A DNA stretch of 64,000 nucleotides from Dama dama (GCF_033118175.1 NC_083701.1:16325501-16389500); one strand, 5' to 3'; counted from the first letter of the stretch, positions 32,034-43,016 are shown. The notes: generated by a model not told the origin, from the sequence alone. Made by a program: numbers and translations.

Positions 32034-32146
32034 GTGGGGACATCCCTCATGGTCCAGTGGCTGGGGCTCCACAGGGGTTCAATCCCTGGTTCAGGAACTA
32101 GAATCCTGCATGTCATGCAGCATGGCCAAAAAAGAAAAAATAGTTT
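32034..32146 (+). mobile_element. CHR-type SINE
   Basis: GGGGACATCCCTCATGGTCC, GGGGTTCAATCCCTGGTTCA, CATGCAGCATGGCCAAAAAA. It is short in the first half and has a normal A-rich end. Confidence 0.85.
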
Positions 32147-32229
32147 AAAAGTAAAAGAGGAAATTGTAAAACACTCAGTAATTATCCTGGGATAACAGCT
32201 ATAAACTGGGACGGTCACAGACATGCCAG

Positions 32230-32400
32230 GACCTGGTCTCCCAATTAAAACCAGAAGCTGTGAGACTGAGCAGATCACTCAACCTTTTGGAGCCTCACTG
32301 AATCATTTACAAGATGTGACTAATAGTATCAACCTCTTAGGAGTGTAATGAGGATAAAAGAGATACCATATGTAATGTTCTTACCCAGCACAAGGCTGTT
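32230..32400 (+). mobile_element. MIR SINE
   Basis: AGCAGATCACTCAACCTTTT, GAGCCTCACTGAATCATTTA and GGAGTGTAATGAGGATAAAA follow sense MIR. Confidence 0.65.
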
Positions 32401-32667
32401 AATTTCTCCCAGACCCAACACTAGCACATTAGACTAAAATGATTACACAAAGGCAACTTTCCTCCCATGTCATCATTTCTGGTCTGTATGGATATAAACA
32501 ACCATGAGATAATTGCATTCAAACTTTGAAAAAGTGTATATTAACTTAATTGCCTTCAGAAATGACCTATGTTACTGGCAGACCAAGGGGGGCATGTTAC
32601 ATAGCCGTTTTGTTCTTTCAATTTAATTAATTTTTATTTTCCAAATAGTTTCTCTGCATTAACTCTT
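32401..32667. other. unassigned sequence
   Basis: AT-rich DNA with no recognised element. Confidence 0.35.
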
Positions 32668-33010
32668 GATTATAGTCTGGAGAAGACTCTTGAGAGTCCC
32701 TTGGACTGCAAGGAGATCAAATCAGTCAATCCTAAAGGAAATCAACCTTGAATATTCATTAGAAGGACTGATACTGAAGCTGAACCTCTAATACTTTGGC
32801 CGCCTGATGCAAAGGGCTGATTCATTGGGAAAGATCCTGATTCTGGGAAAGATTGAAGGCAAAAGGAGAAGGGGGCGTGAGACAATGAGATGGTTAGATG
32901 GACATGAGTTTGAGCAAACTTCAGGAGATAGTGAAGAACAGAGGAGAGTGGCATGTTACAGCCCATGAGGTCATGAAGAGTCACAACTTAGCAACTGAAC
33001 AACAACAGTT
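32668..33010 (+). mobile_element. BovB 3' end, 5'-truncated
   Basis: TCTGGAGAAGACTCTTGAGA, CCCTTGGACTGCAAGGAGAT, GAATATTCATTAGAAGGACT, CACAACTTAGCAACTGAACA. The coding frame of the BovB C-terminus is broken by indels. No clear TSD. Confidence 0.88.
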
Positions 33011-33204
33011 TTGGAGGCTCTGTTTTTAGGTGTTTGTAATTTTCATTTCGTGGGACTTTGTAGCTTTAAAAAAAAATGACTAAGTAATCAACAGAACCCT
33101 GCATCAGCTCAGGAACTTCCAAATCCATGTGACCATCCTGGATGAGCAAAGGGGCAGGTTGTGAAGTAGGTCAGTGTATCTCACTTCTCTCTTCCCCTAT
33201 GAAA

Positions 33205-33355
33205 GGGTGTTGGAATCCTTTAAGTCTGGAGTCAAATCAGTCACCACTTTGTATCAGCTACAAAACCTCTCTGACGCTTAGATTCTTAACCTGAGAAATA
33301 GAAAGCATAATAGTGCTCATTTCACAGGATGATAATGAAAGCCAAATGAGACTAC
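33205..33355 (+). mobile_element. MIR-like SINE, diverged
   Basis: CTGGAGTCAAATCAGTCACC, CAAAACCTCTCTGACGCTTA, CATTTCACAGGATGATAATG and AAGCCAAATGAGACTACGC. Confidence 0.6.
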
Positions 33356-33484
33356 GCATTTGTTCCTTCTTAAGACTGGTCTCAGAATGGTGATGCTTCC
33401 AAAACAATAATGCCAGGACATTTTTCCAATCACTTTTCAAATACCACCCTCCCCAAAGTCCCACCCATGATGGTACCTCTCTCT

Positions 33485-34105
33485 CTTTTTAAAATGTTTA
33501 TTGGGGTTGTAGTTTCTTACCAATGCTGTGTTAGTTTCTGCGGTACAGCAAAGAGAATCAGCTCTGCACATACATGTATCCCCTCTTTGTGTGTGTTTCC
33601 TTCCCGTTCAGGTCACCACAGAGTGCTGAGTAGAGTTCCCTGAGCTGTTCAGCAGGTTGTCATTCATTATCTATTTTATGCGTAGTAGTGTCTATGTGTC
33701 CATCCCAATCTCCCAATTCATCCCACCCGCCTCCTTCCTGCCTTTGTGTCCAATCACTTGTTCTCTCTCTCTGTGCCTCTATTTCTGCTTTGGAAATAGG
33801 TTCGTCTGTATCATTTTTCAGGGCTTCCCTTGTGATTCAGCTGGTAAAGAATCCACCTGCAATGAGGGAGACCTGGGTTTGATCCCTGGGTTGGGAAGAT
33901 CCCCTGGAAAAGGGAAACGTTACCCACTCCAGTATTCTAGCCTGGAGAATTCCCTGGACTGTATAGTCCATGAGGTCACAAAGAGTTGGACACGACTGAG
34001 CAATTTACACTTTCACTTTCAGGTACCGTTTTTCTAGATTCCCGCTAGAAAAAGGCTTTATCCCATTCCTGGGCATATACCTGGAGAAAACCATAATTCC
34101 AAACT
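33485..34105 (-). mobile_element. L1 LINE 3' end with 5' inversion
   Basis: 33485-34042 is L1 3' UTR in antisense (TTTTTAAAATGTTTATTGGG, GCTGTGTTAGTTTCTGCGGT, TCACCACAGAGTGCTGAG, then TTTTTCTAGATTCC), interrupted by a Bov-tA. Next to it, 34060-34105 is an upstream L1 piece in the opposite orientation (GGGCATATACCTGGAGAAAA, CCATAATTCC). TSD gtacctctctct / gtacttctctct at 33473-33484 and 34106-34117 (11 of 12) encloses both. Confidence 0.88.
33820..34022 (+). mobile_element. Bov-tA SINE nested in L1
   Basis: Full-length sense copy, tail TTTACACTTTCACTTTCAG. TSD gtatcatttttc / gtaccgtttttc at 33808-33819 and 34023-34034 (10 of 12). L1 sequence resumes directly after. Confidence 0.92.
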
Positions 34106-34117
34106 GTACTTCTCTCT

Positions 34118-34737
34118 TCCTGCCCCCCACTCTGCCATACTGCCTGCCTGTAATCCCCTTTTCCCACTTCCATGTCTTTCTTCCCTGCATAACTCTGAGA
34201 CATTCCTTTTGCTTATTTACTAATCTTATTCCCACAAAAAGAAATCAGAAGCTAACAAACTGAAAGAACCCTCCTTAGAAAGTAGGGAGATAAGAAATGC
34301 TGTGAATACCTATCATAGGTACATTTTTGTTGCTGTGACTGCTGTGGTTTATAATGCATCTGGGTACAAATTAATTGCTTGGCACATGTATGTTCTCTTT
34401 TTCTTCCGGATTCTCTTTTAATCTCCTCCTCTCCTTCTTTCCCCTAGTAAGATCTAGTGCCCTCAATTTTCCTCTCTGTCACCCCACCCAGAGTCTAAAG
34501 TTCTTTTTATGGATGTTTGGTATTCAGTTTCTTCTCTGGAGAAAGGAAGAGCATCAATAAGGTGCAAGTTTAGAGCTAATACCTGACTGTGGGTCAAGGA
34601 AAAGTGCTCTGAGTTTGGGAATCAGAAATTCTGGGTTCCAGTTAACCATGGTCAGGTTTTCTGTTGCAAATAATAAGACAAACTGTTGCTATTTCAACCA
34701 AGAAAATAATCTATTTAAAGGTAGTAGGTAGGTACCA
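34118..34737. other. unassigned sequence
   Basis: No gene or repeat is recognised. Confidence 0.35.
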
Positions 34738-34747
34738 CAGTCTGGGA

Positions 34748-34896
34748 GGGTAGGGAAGATTCCCTGGAGAAGGGAATGGCAACCCACTCCAGTATTCTTG
34801 CCTGGAGAATCCCATGGACAGAGGAGCCTGGCAGGCTACAGTCCATGGGGTCACAAAAGTCAGACACAACTACATGACTAACACACACACATACAC
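34748..34896 (+). mobile_element. Bov-tA SINE, tRNA part missing
   Basis: Starts at GGGTAGGGAAGATTCCCTGG and runs to AACACACACACATACA. TSD cagtctggga / caatctggga at 34738-34747 and 34897-34906 (9 of 10) shows it inserted as a truncated copy. Confidence 0.88.
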
Positions 34897-34906
34897 AATC
34901 TGGGAA

Positions 34907-35513
34907 GACTCAGAGATCTCTGAAGCTACATAATCAATTTCAGCATCACAGGAACTACTGTGGTGAAAAGCCCGCGAGGATCTGCACCCTCTCTGAACCC
35001 CAGCTGGGCTCAGGACTAGCCCCCAGCTCGTCTACCTTGCATCACCCTTGGCAGCAGACATCTCCATCAGCACATCTGCTTCCTCAGCAGGTGGACTCCT
35101 CCCTGGAATGTTCATGTTGGAACCCAGGCTTCGTGTGCATCTAAGGGGTGGAACCTAAGTCACATGTGGAAAATCAGCTGCAAAGGAATGTGAATGTGAG
35201 ATTTTTCGGAATGGCAGAGCTCATGACGTGACTAATTGCTAACAGGGAGACAAGGGGTTCAGAGAATTGGGAAGACACAGTGACAAGTGCCTACAACCAT
35301 CTCTCCTCCCTGACCTTCATTGGTGATGCTACACGAGACAGATTCCTCTGAATTTCAGTTACATATCTGAAATATCTGTCAAATGATCAAAACCTGGTAA
35401 AGATGGAGGTCGTAGGATGAATAACCCATTTCCCCTAATTCTGGGTTCTAACCATGAACGTGTAGTCCAAGGAGCTGGGTAGGACCCAGTGCCAATTCTG
35501 GAAATAACAGCTA
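34907..35513. other. unassigned sequence
   Basis: No gene or repeat is recognised. Confidence 0.35.
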
Positions 35514-35728
35514 GCTAGTTCCCGGGTGGTGCTAGTAGTAAAACACCCGCCTGCTAATGCAGGAGACGTAAGAGAACCGGGTTTGGTCCCTGGGTCCGGA
35601 AGTTCCTCTGGAGAAGGAAATGGCAACTCACTCCAGTATTCTTGTCTGGAAAATCCCATGGACAAAGGAGCCTCATAGGCTGTGGTCCATGGGGTCACAA
35701 AGAGTTGGACAGGGCTGAAGTGACTTAG
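35514..35728 (+). mobile_element. Bov-tA SINE, first of a head-to-tail pair
   Basis: Head TAGTTCCCGGGTGGTGCTAG, body CAACTCACTCCAGTATTCTT, tail GGGCTGAAGTGACTTAG. No clear TSD of its own. The next Bov-tA inserted just after its end. Confidence 0.9.
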
Positions 35729-35740
35729 CAGTGATGGATA

Positions 35741-35950
35741 GCTTCCTTGGTGGCTCAGATGGTAAAGAATATGCCTGCAATGTGGGAGACCCAGGTTTGA
35801 TCCCTGAGTCAGGAAGATCCTCTAGAGAATGGCGTGGCTACCTGCTCCAGGATTCTTGCCTGGGAAATCCCACAGACAGAGAAGCCTGGCAGGCTACGGT
35901 CCACGGGGTCTCAAAGAGTCAGACATGACTGAGTGACTAACACACCCACA
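35741..35950 (+). mobile_element. Bov-tA SINE, second of a head-to-tail pair
   Basis: Full-length sense copy. TSD cagtgatggata / cagtgacggata at 35729-35740 and 35951-35962 (11 of 12). Confidence 0.93.
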
Positions 35951-35963
35951 CAGTGACGGATAA

Positions 35964-35991
35964 CCCTCAGTGCAAAGCCCTCAGTGCAAAG
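35964..35991. repeat. 14-bp tandem duplication
   Basis: Two perfect, adjacent copies of ccctcagtgcaaag directly after the Bov-tA target site. Confidence 0.9.
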
Positions 35992-36726
35992 TGTAATTCC
36001 TCGTTTGGAGAATGTGACAGGACTGCATGTCTCTCCTGCAGAAATGGATCCGCCAGGTCCCAGGGATGGACAATTTCAAGACGGTTTGGTCACAGATGGA
36101 ACGGGCAGACTTTGGCTGGTCTTGCTCAGGCAGGAATCAGGAAACGTGAGCTCCCGGTGCACCTGGGCACCAGATCTGAAGAGCAGGTTGTAACGCCCTT
36201 GGGAATCCTTCAGGCGTCCACTGTGCCAGCTCCGAGGCAGTGACGCAGAGAGGAGGAGCTAGAGGTTGCCTCATTACAGGAACATGCCTTCCTGTGCTGG
36301 GCACTGGGAGGATATGAGTGGTGAAGGAGAAATAAGGTTTGAAACAGAGCCAGAAGCTACCAGAAGCATGCAATTATTTCAGTCATCAAACGTACAAAAT
36401 TGTACATGGCATGTTCAGTTTCCATTCATGCTGGGTCAAGATGGAAGTACTCTCCCGTCAGGAATAAATTATACAGTGCAATGCTTGCAATTATAAATGC
36501 ATCTTTCCCCTTTGTTGATGAGAACTGAAAAAAATTTATGAGAAGTTTTGTGTTTGTAGGACCCACATCTGTAGCAGTACTTCAAGGACTGAGTGCAGTC
36601 TTTGCATGACATTTCATGTTTTATGTACCTCAGGTTATCAGATTGCCCCTTCACACGTCTGATACCACCTGTTCTGATGAAATCTAATGACTCCAGGTGA
36701 AACAGCCTGAAAAAGCCCCTGTACTT
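35992..36726. other. unassigned sequence
   Basis: Frames at 35953-36243 and 35984-36193 overlap in two phases and run into the SINE flank. No domain is recognised. Confidence 0.35.
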
Positions 36727-37146
36727 TTTATTCCATATTTTAAACTTTTTAGTTTTGTGTTGGGATACAGCCGATTAACAATGTTGTGACAGTTTCAGGT
36801 GGACAGCAAGGGGATTCCAGAGTTCCCTTCTAAACAGAAAGTCTTTGCTGATTATCCATTTTAAATACAGCAGTGTGTATAGGCAACCAGAAGTTTGTTC
36901 TTAAGTCTGTGAGTCTCTTTCTGTTCTGTAAGTTCATTTGTATCATTTCCTTTTATATTCCACCATATGAGGGATGTCATAGGATATTTCACCTTCTCAG
37001 TCTGATTTCACTCAGTATGAAACTCTCTAGGTCCATCCATGTTGCTGCAAATGGCATTATTTCATTCTTTTTAATGGCTGAGTAATATTGCTTTGTACAT
37101 ATACATCTTTATCCAGTCCTCTGTTGATAGACATATAGGTTGTGAA
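36727..37146 (-). mobile_element. L1 LINE 3' end, 5'-truncated
   Basis: GTTGGGATACAGCCGATTAA, ACAATGTTGTGACAGTTTCA, TGTATCATTTCCTTTTATAT, TCCATCCATGTTGCTGCAAA, TTTTTAATGGCTGAGTAATA. Antisense. Flanks aagcccctgta / aagcccacata may be a worn TSD. Confidence 0.85.
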
Positions 37147-37614
37147 GAAGCCCACATATTTTCAAGGTATTGAATACTAGTTATTTTGGGATGCCCACCT
37201 CTTATTCCAAAGTCTAGACAACTTAATTCAATATATTCATTATAGTAATCCATGCTGAATGGATTCCAATTCAGCAAATTGAAATGGAGTAATTAGCAAT
37301 TTATATGAGGTGGCCACTAGCTCAGATTTGGAGAATGAGGCAGCTGGAGAGTCCCAGCCTTCAAGGACTTGTGGGTTAAAAGTCTTTGGAAACAAATACA
37401 GCTTATTATTGTTAATTTTTGAGCAGTAGGATCATCAGTAGAGAGATCTAAGAAGGAGCTGAGAACTGTTGGGAGGAAAGCCTCTGTCTTAGTCCCTATC
37501 ATCTTACACTCACCCTACGTGACTGTCCCTGCTGGAACATAAGCTAATTATAGCCTGATAGAGAGTCACAGTGGCATGGAACAGGAGACCAGGGTTAGAA
37601 CAGGCCCGGGCTCC
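37147..37614. other. unassigned sequence
   Basis: No gene or repeat is recognised. Confidence 0.35.
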
Positions 37615-37615
37615 C

Positions 37616-37645
37616 TGTATGTGTGTGTGTGTGTATGCACACACT
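37616..37645. repeat. TG/CA microsatellite
   Basis: GTATGTGTGTGTGTGTGTAT followed by CACACAC. Confidence 0.8.
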
Positions 37646-37657
37646 TGTTTCGTGTAT

Positions 37658-37869
37658 GCTTCCCTGGTGGCTCAGATGATAAAGAATCTGCCTGCAATGC
37701 AGGAGACCTGGGTTCAATCCCTGGGTCAGGAAATCCTCCGGAGAAGGGAATGGCAACCCACTCCAGTATTCTTTCCTGAAGAATTCCATGGACAGAGGAG
37801 CCTGGCGGGCCACGGTCCATGGGATTGCAAAGAGTCAGACATGACTGAATGACGAACAGGCACACACAT
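37658..37869 (+). mobile_element. Bov-tA SINE
   Basis: Full-length and close to the family consensus: GCTTCCCTGGTGGCTCAGAT through CAACCCACTCCAGTATTCTT to GAATGACGAACAGGC. The TSD is hidden by the CA-rich flanks. Confidence 0.92.
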
Positions 37870-38344
37870 AAGGCCAGGAGTTACAGAACGAAATTAAATC
37901 TTGCTTTCAATCCTTTCACTGTGATGACAACTACTCATTTCTAATGGATAGCAGCTGCTTCTTGAGGAAGCAGGCCCAAGAATTCCAGAGAAATTAAATG
38001 ACCTCTTGAATGGCAGCGGACACCTGGTGTCACATAAGATGGGAGCTGTCCTTGCACTGTTCTGTCCTGCGCCTCTCAGTCTGGCCTGGTACTCCAGGTC
38101 CTGCCCACCGGCTGTTGCCCTTCCATGGCAAGCTACAGCCTGCCACGTGGCTATTCTACCTGGGGGACCCTTTCAAGCTACCCATCTCAGTTTTCCATCT
38201 CTCCTCTTACTGCCTAGAAATTCGGTAGTAATTGATTAACTATATTTGTTTTCCAAGTGATGAGTCTCACAAATAACTAAGTAAGGTAATCTTTGAAAAG
38301 AGACATACCATTTTTAGCTTACTGGATTGTCAGCTAAAACAAAT
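37870..38344. other. unassigned sequence
   Basis: No gene or repeat is recognised with confidence. Confidence 0.35.
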
Positions 38345-38544
38345 ACTCAGTGATGTTGAAGGTACAGAGGCTGCTGATAGCTGCATAATTTGCTATAATT
38401 TTTCTGGTCCTTGGAGAGCAACTGGCTACCTGTTTTAGAAGGCTTCACATGTGTGTATCTTTTAGGTTGGCTGTGCTGTGTCCAGAAATTTAGGCCAAGA
38501 AAATAATCAAGAATATGACAAATATTTAGCTACTTAGATGTTCA
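38345..38544 (+). mobile_element. old L1 (L1M-type) 3' region, left piece
   Basis: TTTTTCTGGTCCTTGGAGAG, CAACTGGCTACCTG, AATTTAGGCCAAGAAAATAA, TATTTAGCTACTTAGATGTT in the order of the old L1 3' region. It continues beyond the BovB at 39653 with the last 112 bp repeated. Confidence 0.65.
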
Positions 38545-39652
38545 GTTCAGTTCAGTCGCTCAGTCATGTCCAAGTTTTTGCGACCCCATGAACCACAGCA
38601 CACCAGGCCTCCCTGTCCATCACCAACTCCGTGAGTCCACCCAAACCCATGTCCATTGTGTCGGTGATGCCATCCAACCATCTCATCCTCTGTCGTCCCC
38701 CTTCTCCTCCTGCCCTCAATCTTTCCCAGCATCAGGGTCTTTTCAAATGAGTCAGCTCTCCACATCAAGTAGCCAAAGTCTACTTTGGAGTCTCAGCTTC
38801 AACATCAGTCCTTCCAATGAACACCCAGGACTGATATCCTTTAGGATGGACTGGTTGGATCTCCTTGCAGTCCAAGGGACTCTCAAGAGTCTTCTCCAAA
38901 CACCACAGTTCAAAAGCATCAATTCTTTGGCACTCAGCTTTCTTTATAGTCCAGCTCTAATATCCAAACATGACTACTGGAAAAACCATAGCTTTGACTA
39001 GATGGACTTTTGTTGACAAAGTAATGTCTCTGCTTTTTAATATGCTATCTAGGTTGGTCATAACTTTCCTTCCAAGGAGCAAGTGTCTTTTAATTTCATG
39101 GCTGCAATCACCATCCACAGTGATTTTGGGGCCCAGAAAAATAAAGTCTGACACTGCTTCCACTGTTTCTCCATCTATTTCCCATGAAATGATGGGACCA
39201 GATGCCATGATCTTAGTTTTCTGAATGTTGAGCTTTAAGCCAACTTTTTCAGTCTCCTCTTTCACTTTCATCAAGAGACTCTTTAGTTTTTCTTCACTTT
39301 CTGCCATAAGGATGGTGTCATCTGCATATCTGAGGTTATTGATATTTCTCCCGGCAATCTTGATTCCAGCTTCTGCTTCCTCCAGCCCAGCGTTTCTCAT
39401 GATGTACTCTATATATAAGTTAAATAAGCAGGGTGACAATATACAGCCTTGACATACTCCTTTTCCTATTTGAAACCAGTCTGTTTTACCATGTCCAGTT
39501 CTAACTGTTGCTTCCTGACCTGCATACAGATTTCTCAAGAGGAAGGTCAGGTGGTCTGGTATTCCCATCTCTTTCAGAATTTTCCACAGTTTATTGTGAT
39601 CTACACAGTCAATTGTATGGCTTTGGCATACTCAATAAAGCAGAAATAGCTA
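38545..39652 (-). mobile_element. BovB LINE fragment with 203-codon RT frame
   Basis: A 5'-truncated RTE-type retrotransposon, about 1.1 kb, antisense. Its 3' end lies at the left (GTTCAGTTCAGTCGCTCAG). The frame 39568-38957 encodes the C-terminal half of the reverse transcriptase, with the catalytic Y-A-D-D motif (codons 39328-39317) in the context NINNLRYADDT, and the region ending VVMFGY. A nonsense change follows directly (GAG to TAG after GGATAT). The N-terminal endonuclease and first RT motifs are missing, so it cannot work. It is flanked by 112-bp direct repeats. Confidence 0.95.
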
Positions 39653-39990
39653 TTTTAGAAGACTTCACCTGTGTGTATCTTTTAGGTTAGCTGTGCTGTG
39701 TTCAGAAATTTAGGCCAAGAAAATAATCAAGAATATGACAAATATTTAGCTACTCAGATGTTCACTCCAGTGTTATTCCTAGTAGAAGAAATTTGCTGGG
39801 GAGAAAAAACCTTGTCTGTCCAAACTACAGACAATTGATTTAATCAATAATAGCAATGTAAATCAATGCAGTGGAATAATATGCAGCCATTAAAATGATA
39901 ATATGAGGTAGATTTACTTGTATGAAGAGATGATCCATTGAAAGAAGGTTATAAAACAATAGAGCAGAGGCTCTGCTTCTGGGAAGATGG
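39653..39990 (+). mobile_element. old L1 (L1M-type) 3' region, right piece
   Basis: The first 112 bp repeat 38433-38544. Then GTGTTATTCCTAGTAGAAGA, GGAATAATATGCAGCCATTA and AAATGATAATATGAGGTAGA, the known order of the old L1 3' end. Confidence 0.75.
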
Positions 39991-40052
39991 AATAGACACA
40001 GTTTTCTTATTTCTTTCACTAAGTACAATTAAAACCCCTGAATGTGACGTAT

Positions 40053-40264
40053 GGGCTTCCCTAATGGCTCAGCGGTAAAGAATCTGACTGAAACGCAGGA
40101 GAGCTGGGTTTGATCCCTCAGTGGAGAAGATCCCCTGGAGGAGGAGATGGCAACCCACTCCAGTATTCTTGCCTGGAGAATCCCATGGACAGAGGAGCTT
40201 GACAGGCTGTATGTAGTCCATAGGGTCACACAGAGTCAGACGTGACTGAAGGAACTGAACTCAC
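40053..40264 (+). mobile_element. Bov-tA SINE
   Basis: Full-length sense copy. TSD atgtgacgtat / atgtgatgtat at 40042-40052 and 40265-40275 (10 of 11). Confidence 0.92.
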
Positions 40265-40275
40265 ATGTGATGTAT

Positions 40276-40814
40276 AAACCAAGTGGATGAAGACTCTGAA
40301 AAGTAGAAGAAGGCAAACTGGCAGAGACCTCAGGATCCAGCAGTGAGTCTCCTGGGTTTTATTTTGCTTCATATATCCTGGACTTGAGCTAATGAAATCA
40401 GCAACCTGGGAACATCACTGGGCACAAACATCAAAAGACCTAAGAAAGACTCATATTCTCTAGCCACCAAAGCAGAGGCTGCCTAGCAAGACAGAAAACT
40501 TTTAAACAATAACTCCTCTACTCCAGCTAAACAGCATAGAGAAAACTGCTCACCCACCCCATTAGCAAGGCTTAGTGGGAGTTGTGACTTCCCCACTCAC
40601 CCAACTGTATTGAGGCACCCCAATACCCCCAGGATACCCAAACTCAGAAGCATCAAGGTTTTCCTGAGTCTCACAGCTGTTACAATCCTGTGCTGCTAAA
40701 AGCACCCTTCTCTGTGTCCTATAGTAAAACCTATACTGTTTTACTGGCCTTGGCTGGTTTAGCCCAGGGAGAAAAGTGTGAACTCTTCAGAGCTGGTAGC
40801 AGGTAGGACTGAGG
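40276..40814. other. unassigned sequence, possibly old L1 5' region
   Basis: C/A-rich text (CAAACATCAAAAGACCTAAG, CTCACCCACCCCATTAGC) recalls old L1 5' regions, but I cannot align it reliably. A similar texture continues at 41009-41640. Confidence 0.3.
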
Positions 40815-41008
40815 GATGCATGCATGCTCAGTCATCCGACTCTTTGCGACCTCAGGGAATGTAGGTCACCAGGCTCCTATGTCCATGGGATTTCCCAGGT
40901 AAGAGTACTGGAGTGGGTTGCCATTTCCTTCTCCAGAGGATCTTCCCAACCCAGGGATCGAAATCTGATCTCCTGCATTGTAGATGAATTCTTTACTGCT
41001 GAACCACA
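40815..41008 (-). mobile_element. Bov-tA SINE
   Basis: Antisense copy from GATGCATGCATGCTCAGTCA to TTACTGCTGAACCACAGACC. The tRNA end is diverged and the TSD unclear. Confidence 0.88.
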
Positions 41009-41277
41009 GACCCTTATTTCACCTGAGGGGATGGCTTTTATTAGGTTCCAGGCTCCTGTGCCTTCCTGTTTAACTCAAGGTGGTGGAGGAGGGGGAGGGG
41101 AAGAAACATTAAGAAACAGCCCAAGGATAATGCAATCACAGGATTCCACTATAACACGGTGGTACAGCTGAAAGAGATACATGGGTGATTGAAGTTGAAC
41201 CCACAAAGGAAGGTGGACTTCCAGAACCAAATAACCTAAGGGGATTACCCAAGTCCTCAGTGGGTGTGCAGTAAGGT
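41009..41277. other. unassigned sequence
   Basis: No gene is recognised. A GGTGGTGGAGGAGGGGGAGG purine stretch lies near 41080-41100. Confidence 0.35.
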
Positions 41278-41289
41278 CTTGCTCAGATG

Positions 41290-41386
41290 TTGCTGTTCAG
41301 TCGCTCAGTTGTGTCCAGCTCCTTGTGACTCAGTAGACTATAGCCCACCAGGTTCCTCTGTCCATGGGACTTCCCAGGCAAGAATA
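41290..41386 (-). mobile_element. BovA/Bov-tA tail, truncated
   Basis: TTGCTGTTCAGTCGCTCAGT to CTTCCCAGGCAAGAATA. A 12-bp perfect TSD (cttgctcagatg) at 41278-41289 and 41387-41398 shows that the short copy inserted in this form. Confidence 0.93.
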
Positions 41387-41398
41387 CTTGCTCAGATG

Positions 41399-42679
41399 AG
41401 AAGAAGGTATTTGCACCTCTGTTCCCTCTGGCTTCGGAAACTATCTTCAGATTCGGAAGAGGTGCTGTTTCTATGGGAATCAGACACATTATGGGGGGCT
41501 GAGAGCTGTTGCAATTCTGTGAGGTTGCTGGGAGAAAAACAAAACATTCAGCTTTCTCAGCAGGGGAACCTCAACACCCACAGTGTCACAAAGGAGCAGG
41601 ATGCAAATATACCAGATTGAAACACATATATGCGCAAGCCCAGGGTCTGGAAAATTAGTAGTCTTGGGTTTCCTGGAAGATTCAAGCGTTTTGATTGAGT
41701 TGGTTGGCTGGAAAATAGTCCAACTCTTTCTTGGCCAAGCTCAGAGGTGGTAGAACCAGAATTAGCATGCTTCCTATACTTTCCAAAGAGCTGATGGAAG
41801 CAGATTTTCAGTGGGACTTCTGAACTATTGTTTAAATTTGTATTTTAGCCTTTCATGTGGACCTTCAGAATAAATATGTTCACTCTTGAGAAAATGACAC
41901 TTTTTAAAAGGAACCTCAAACCCAGATGGAGGCTTTTGTTTTAATTCTGCTTCTGAAACAGCACCAGCAACCACTGGATATGCCTTTAGGATGTTTTTGA
42001 ATAGTTTTTAACTCTAAATCATGTGGTTTTACTGGTGGCGTGTCTTAAAATGTAGGACGATTTAACAAGAAATTGACTTTGGGAAATCTAAATGTGTTGA
42101 CTACAGAGCAGTTTTTAGAAAAGGATTCTGATGCATTTAAATAGCATCTGTGGGGATTTTCCCACAAAGTCCCCTCTCATCTGCCAGCTGGAAGAAGCAA
42201 TTGATTAGTAAGGATTATACCATGTCGACAATTTATTGAGCACCTACCATAAGCCAGCCACTTGAGATATGTTCTTTCCATTCTTTATGTGACAAGCAGA
42301 CTCTTTTGACGTAGTTTTCACAAACATATCAGGATGCTGGTTATGAGGATAGCCAATGTGTGCAAGACCTACTGTGTCTACCTACACCCTCACCTGGTTT
42401 GAAATCATGATGAACGACTGAGAGATTGCTAAGCAGATTGGAGGCGCCACCTTCTAGCCTCAAGCCCAGTGAAACCTGGGATGTGCTCTCTGACATCCTA
42501 CCCACCTGCACGGTCAGACTGTGCAGAATCACTTGCTTCATGAACTGTCCTCTTCTCTCACCCTGGTCCCAGCTCCGCTCTCTGTTCCTGGCCTGGGTGA
42601 TCTGAAGGAGCAGGAGCAGATGTATGGGAAAGAGGGGAAAGTCAGCTTCCCCTTCCCCACTGTTCCCTGAAGCCATAGA
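41399..42679. other. unassigned sequence, about 1.3 kb
   Basis: No gene is recognised. ATTTATTGAGCACCTACCAT (42230-42250) resembles a short MIR or L2 motif. The 111-codon minus frame at 42341-42676 has no recognisable domain. Confidence 0.35.
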
Positions 42680-42740
42680 GTTACTTGCAATATTATATTA
42701 AAGTACACAGCATAGTGATTCGGTATTTTTATAGATTATA

Positions 42741-42951
42741 GGGCTTCCCTGGTGGCTCAGACGGTAAAGAGTCTGCCAGCAGTGTGGGAAACCAGGGTTC
42801 GATCCTTGGGTTGGGAAGATCCCCTGGAGAAGGAAATGGCATCCCACTCTAGTATTCTTGCCTGGAAAATTCCATAGATGGAGGATTCTGGCAAGCTACA
42901 GTCCATAGGATCACACAGAGTCAGACACGACTGAGCGAACTCACTACTACT
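42741..42951 (+). mobile_element. Bov-tA SINE nested in L1
   Basis: GGGCTTCCCTGGTGGCTCAG through CATCCCACTCTAGTATTCTT to GACTGAGCGAACTCACTACT. L1 text continues on both sides. Confidence 0.92.
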
Positions 42952-43016
42952 TACAAAGTCATTCTAAAATACTGGCTATATTCCCTGTGCTGTACGTTAC
43001 ACCCTTGTATCTTATT

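Noticed and set aside
38957..39568. The BovB reverse-transcriptase frame as a functional or host-adopted gene
   Set aside because: It is 5'-truncated, lacks the endonuclease and early RT motifs, ends at a nonsense mutation, and sits inside a clear insertion with flanking repeats.
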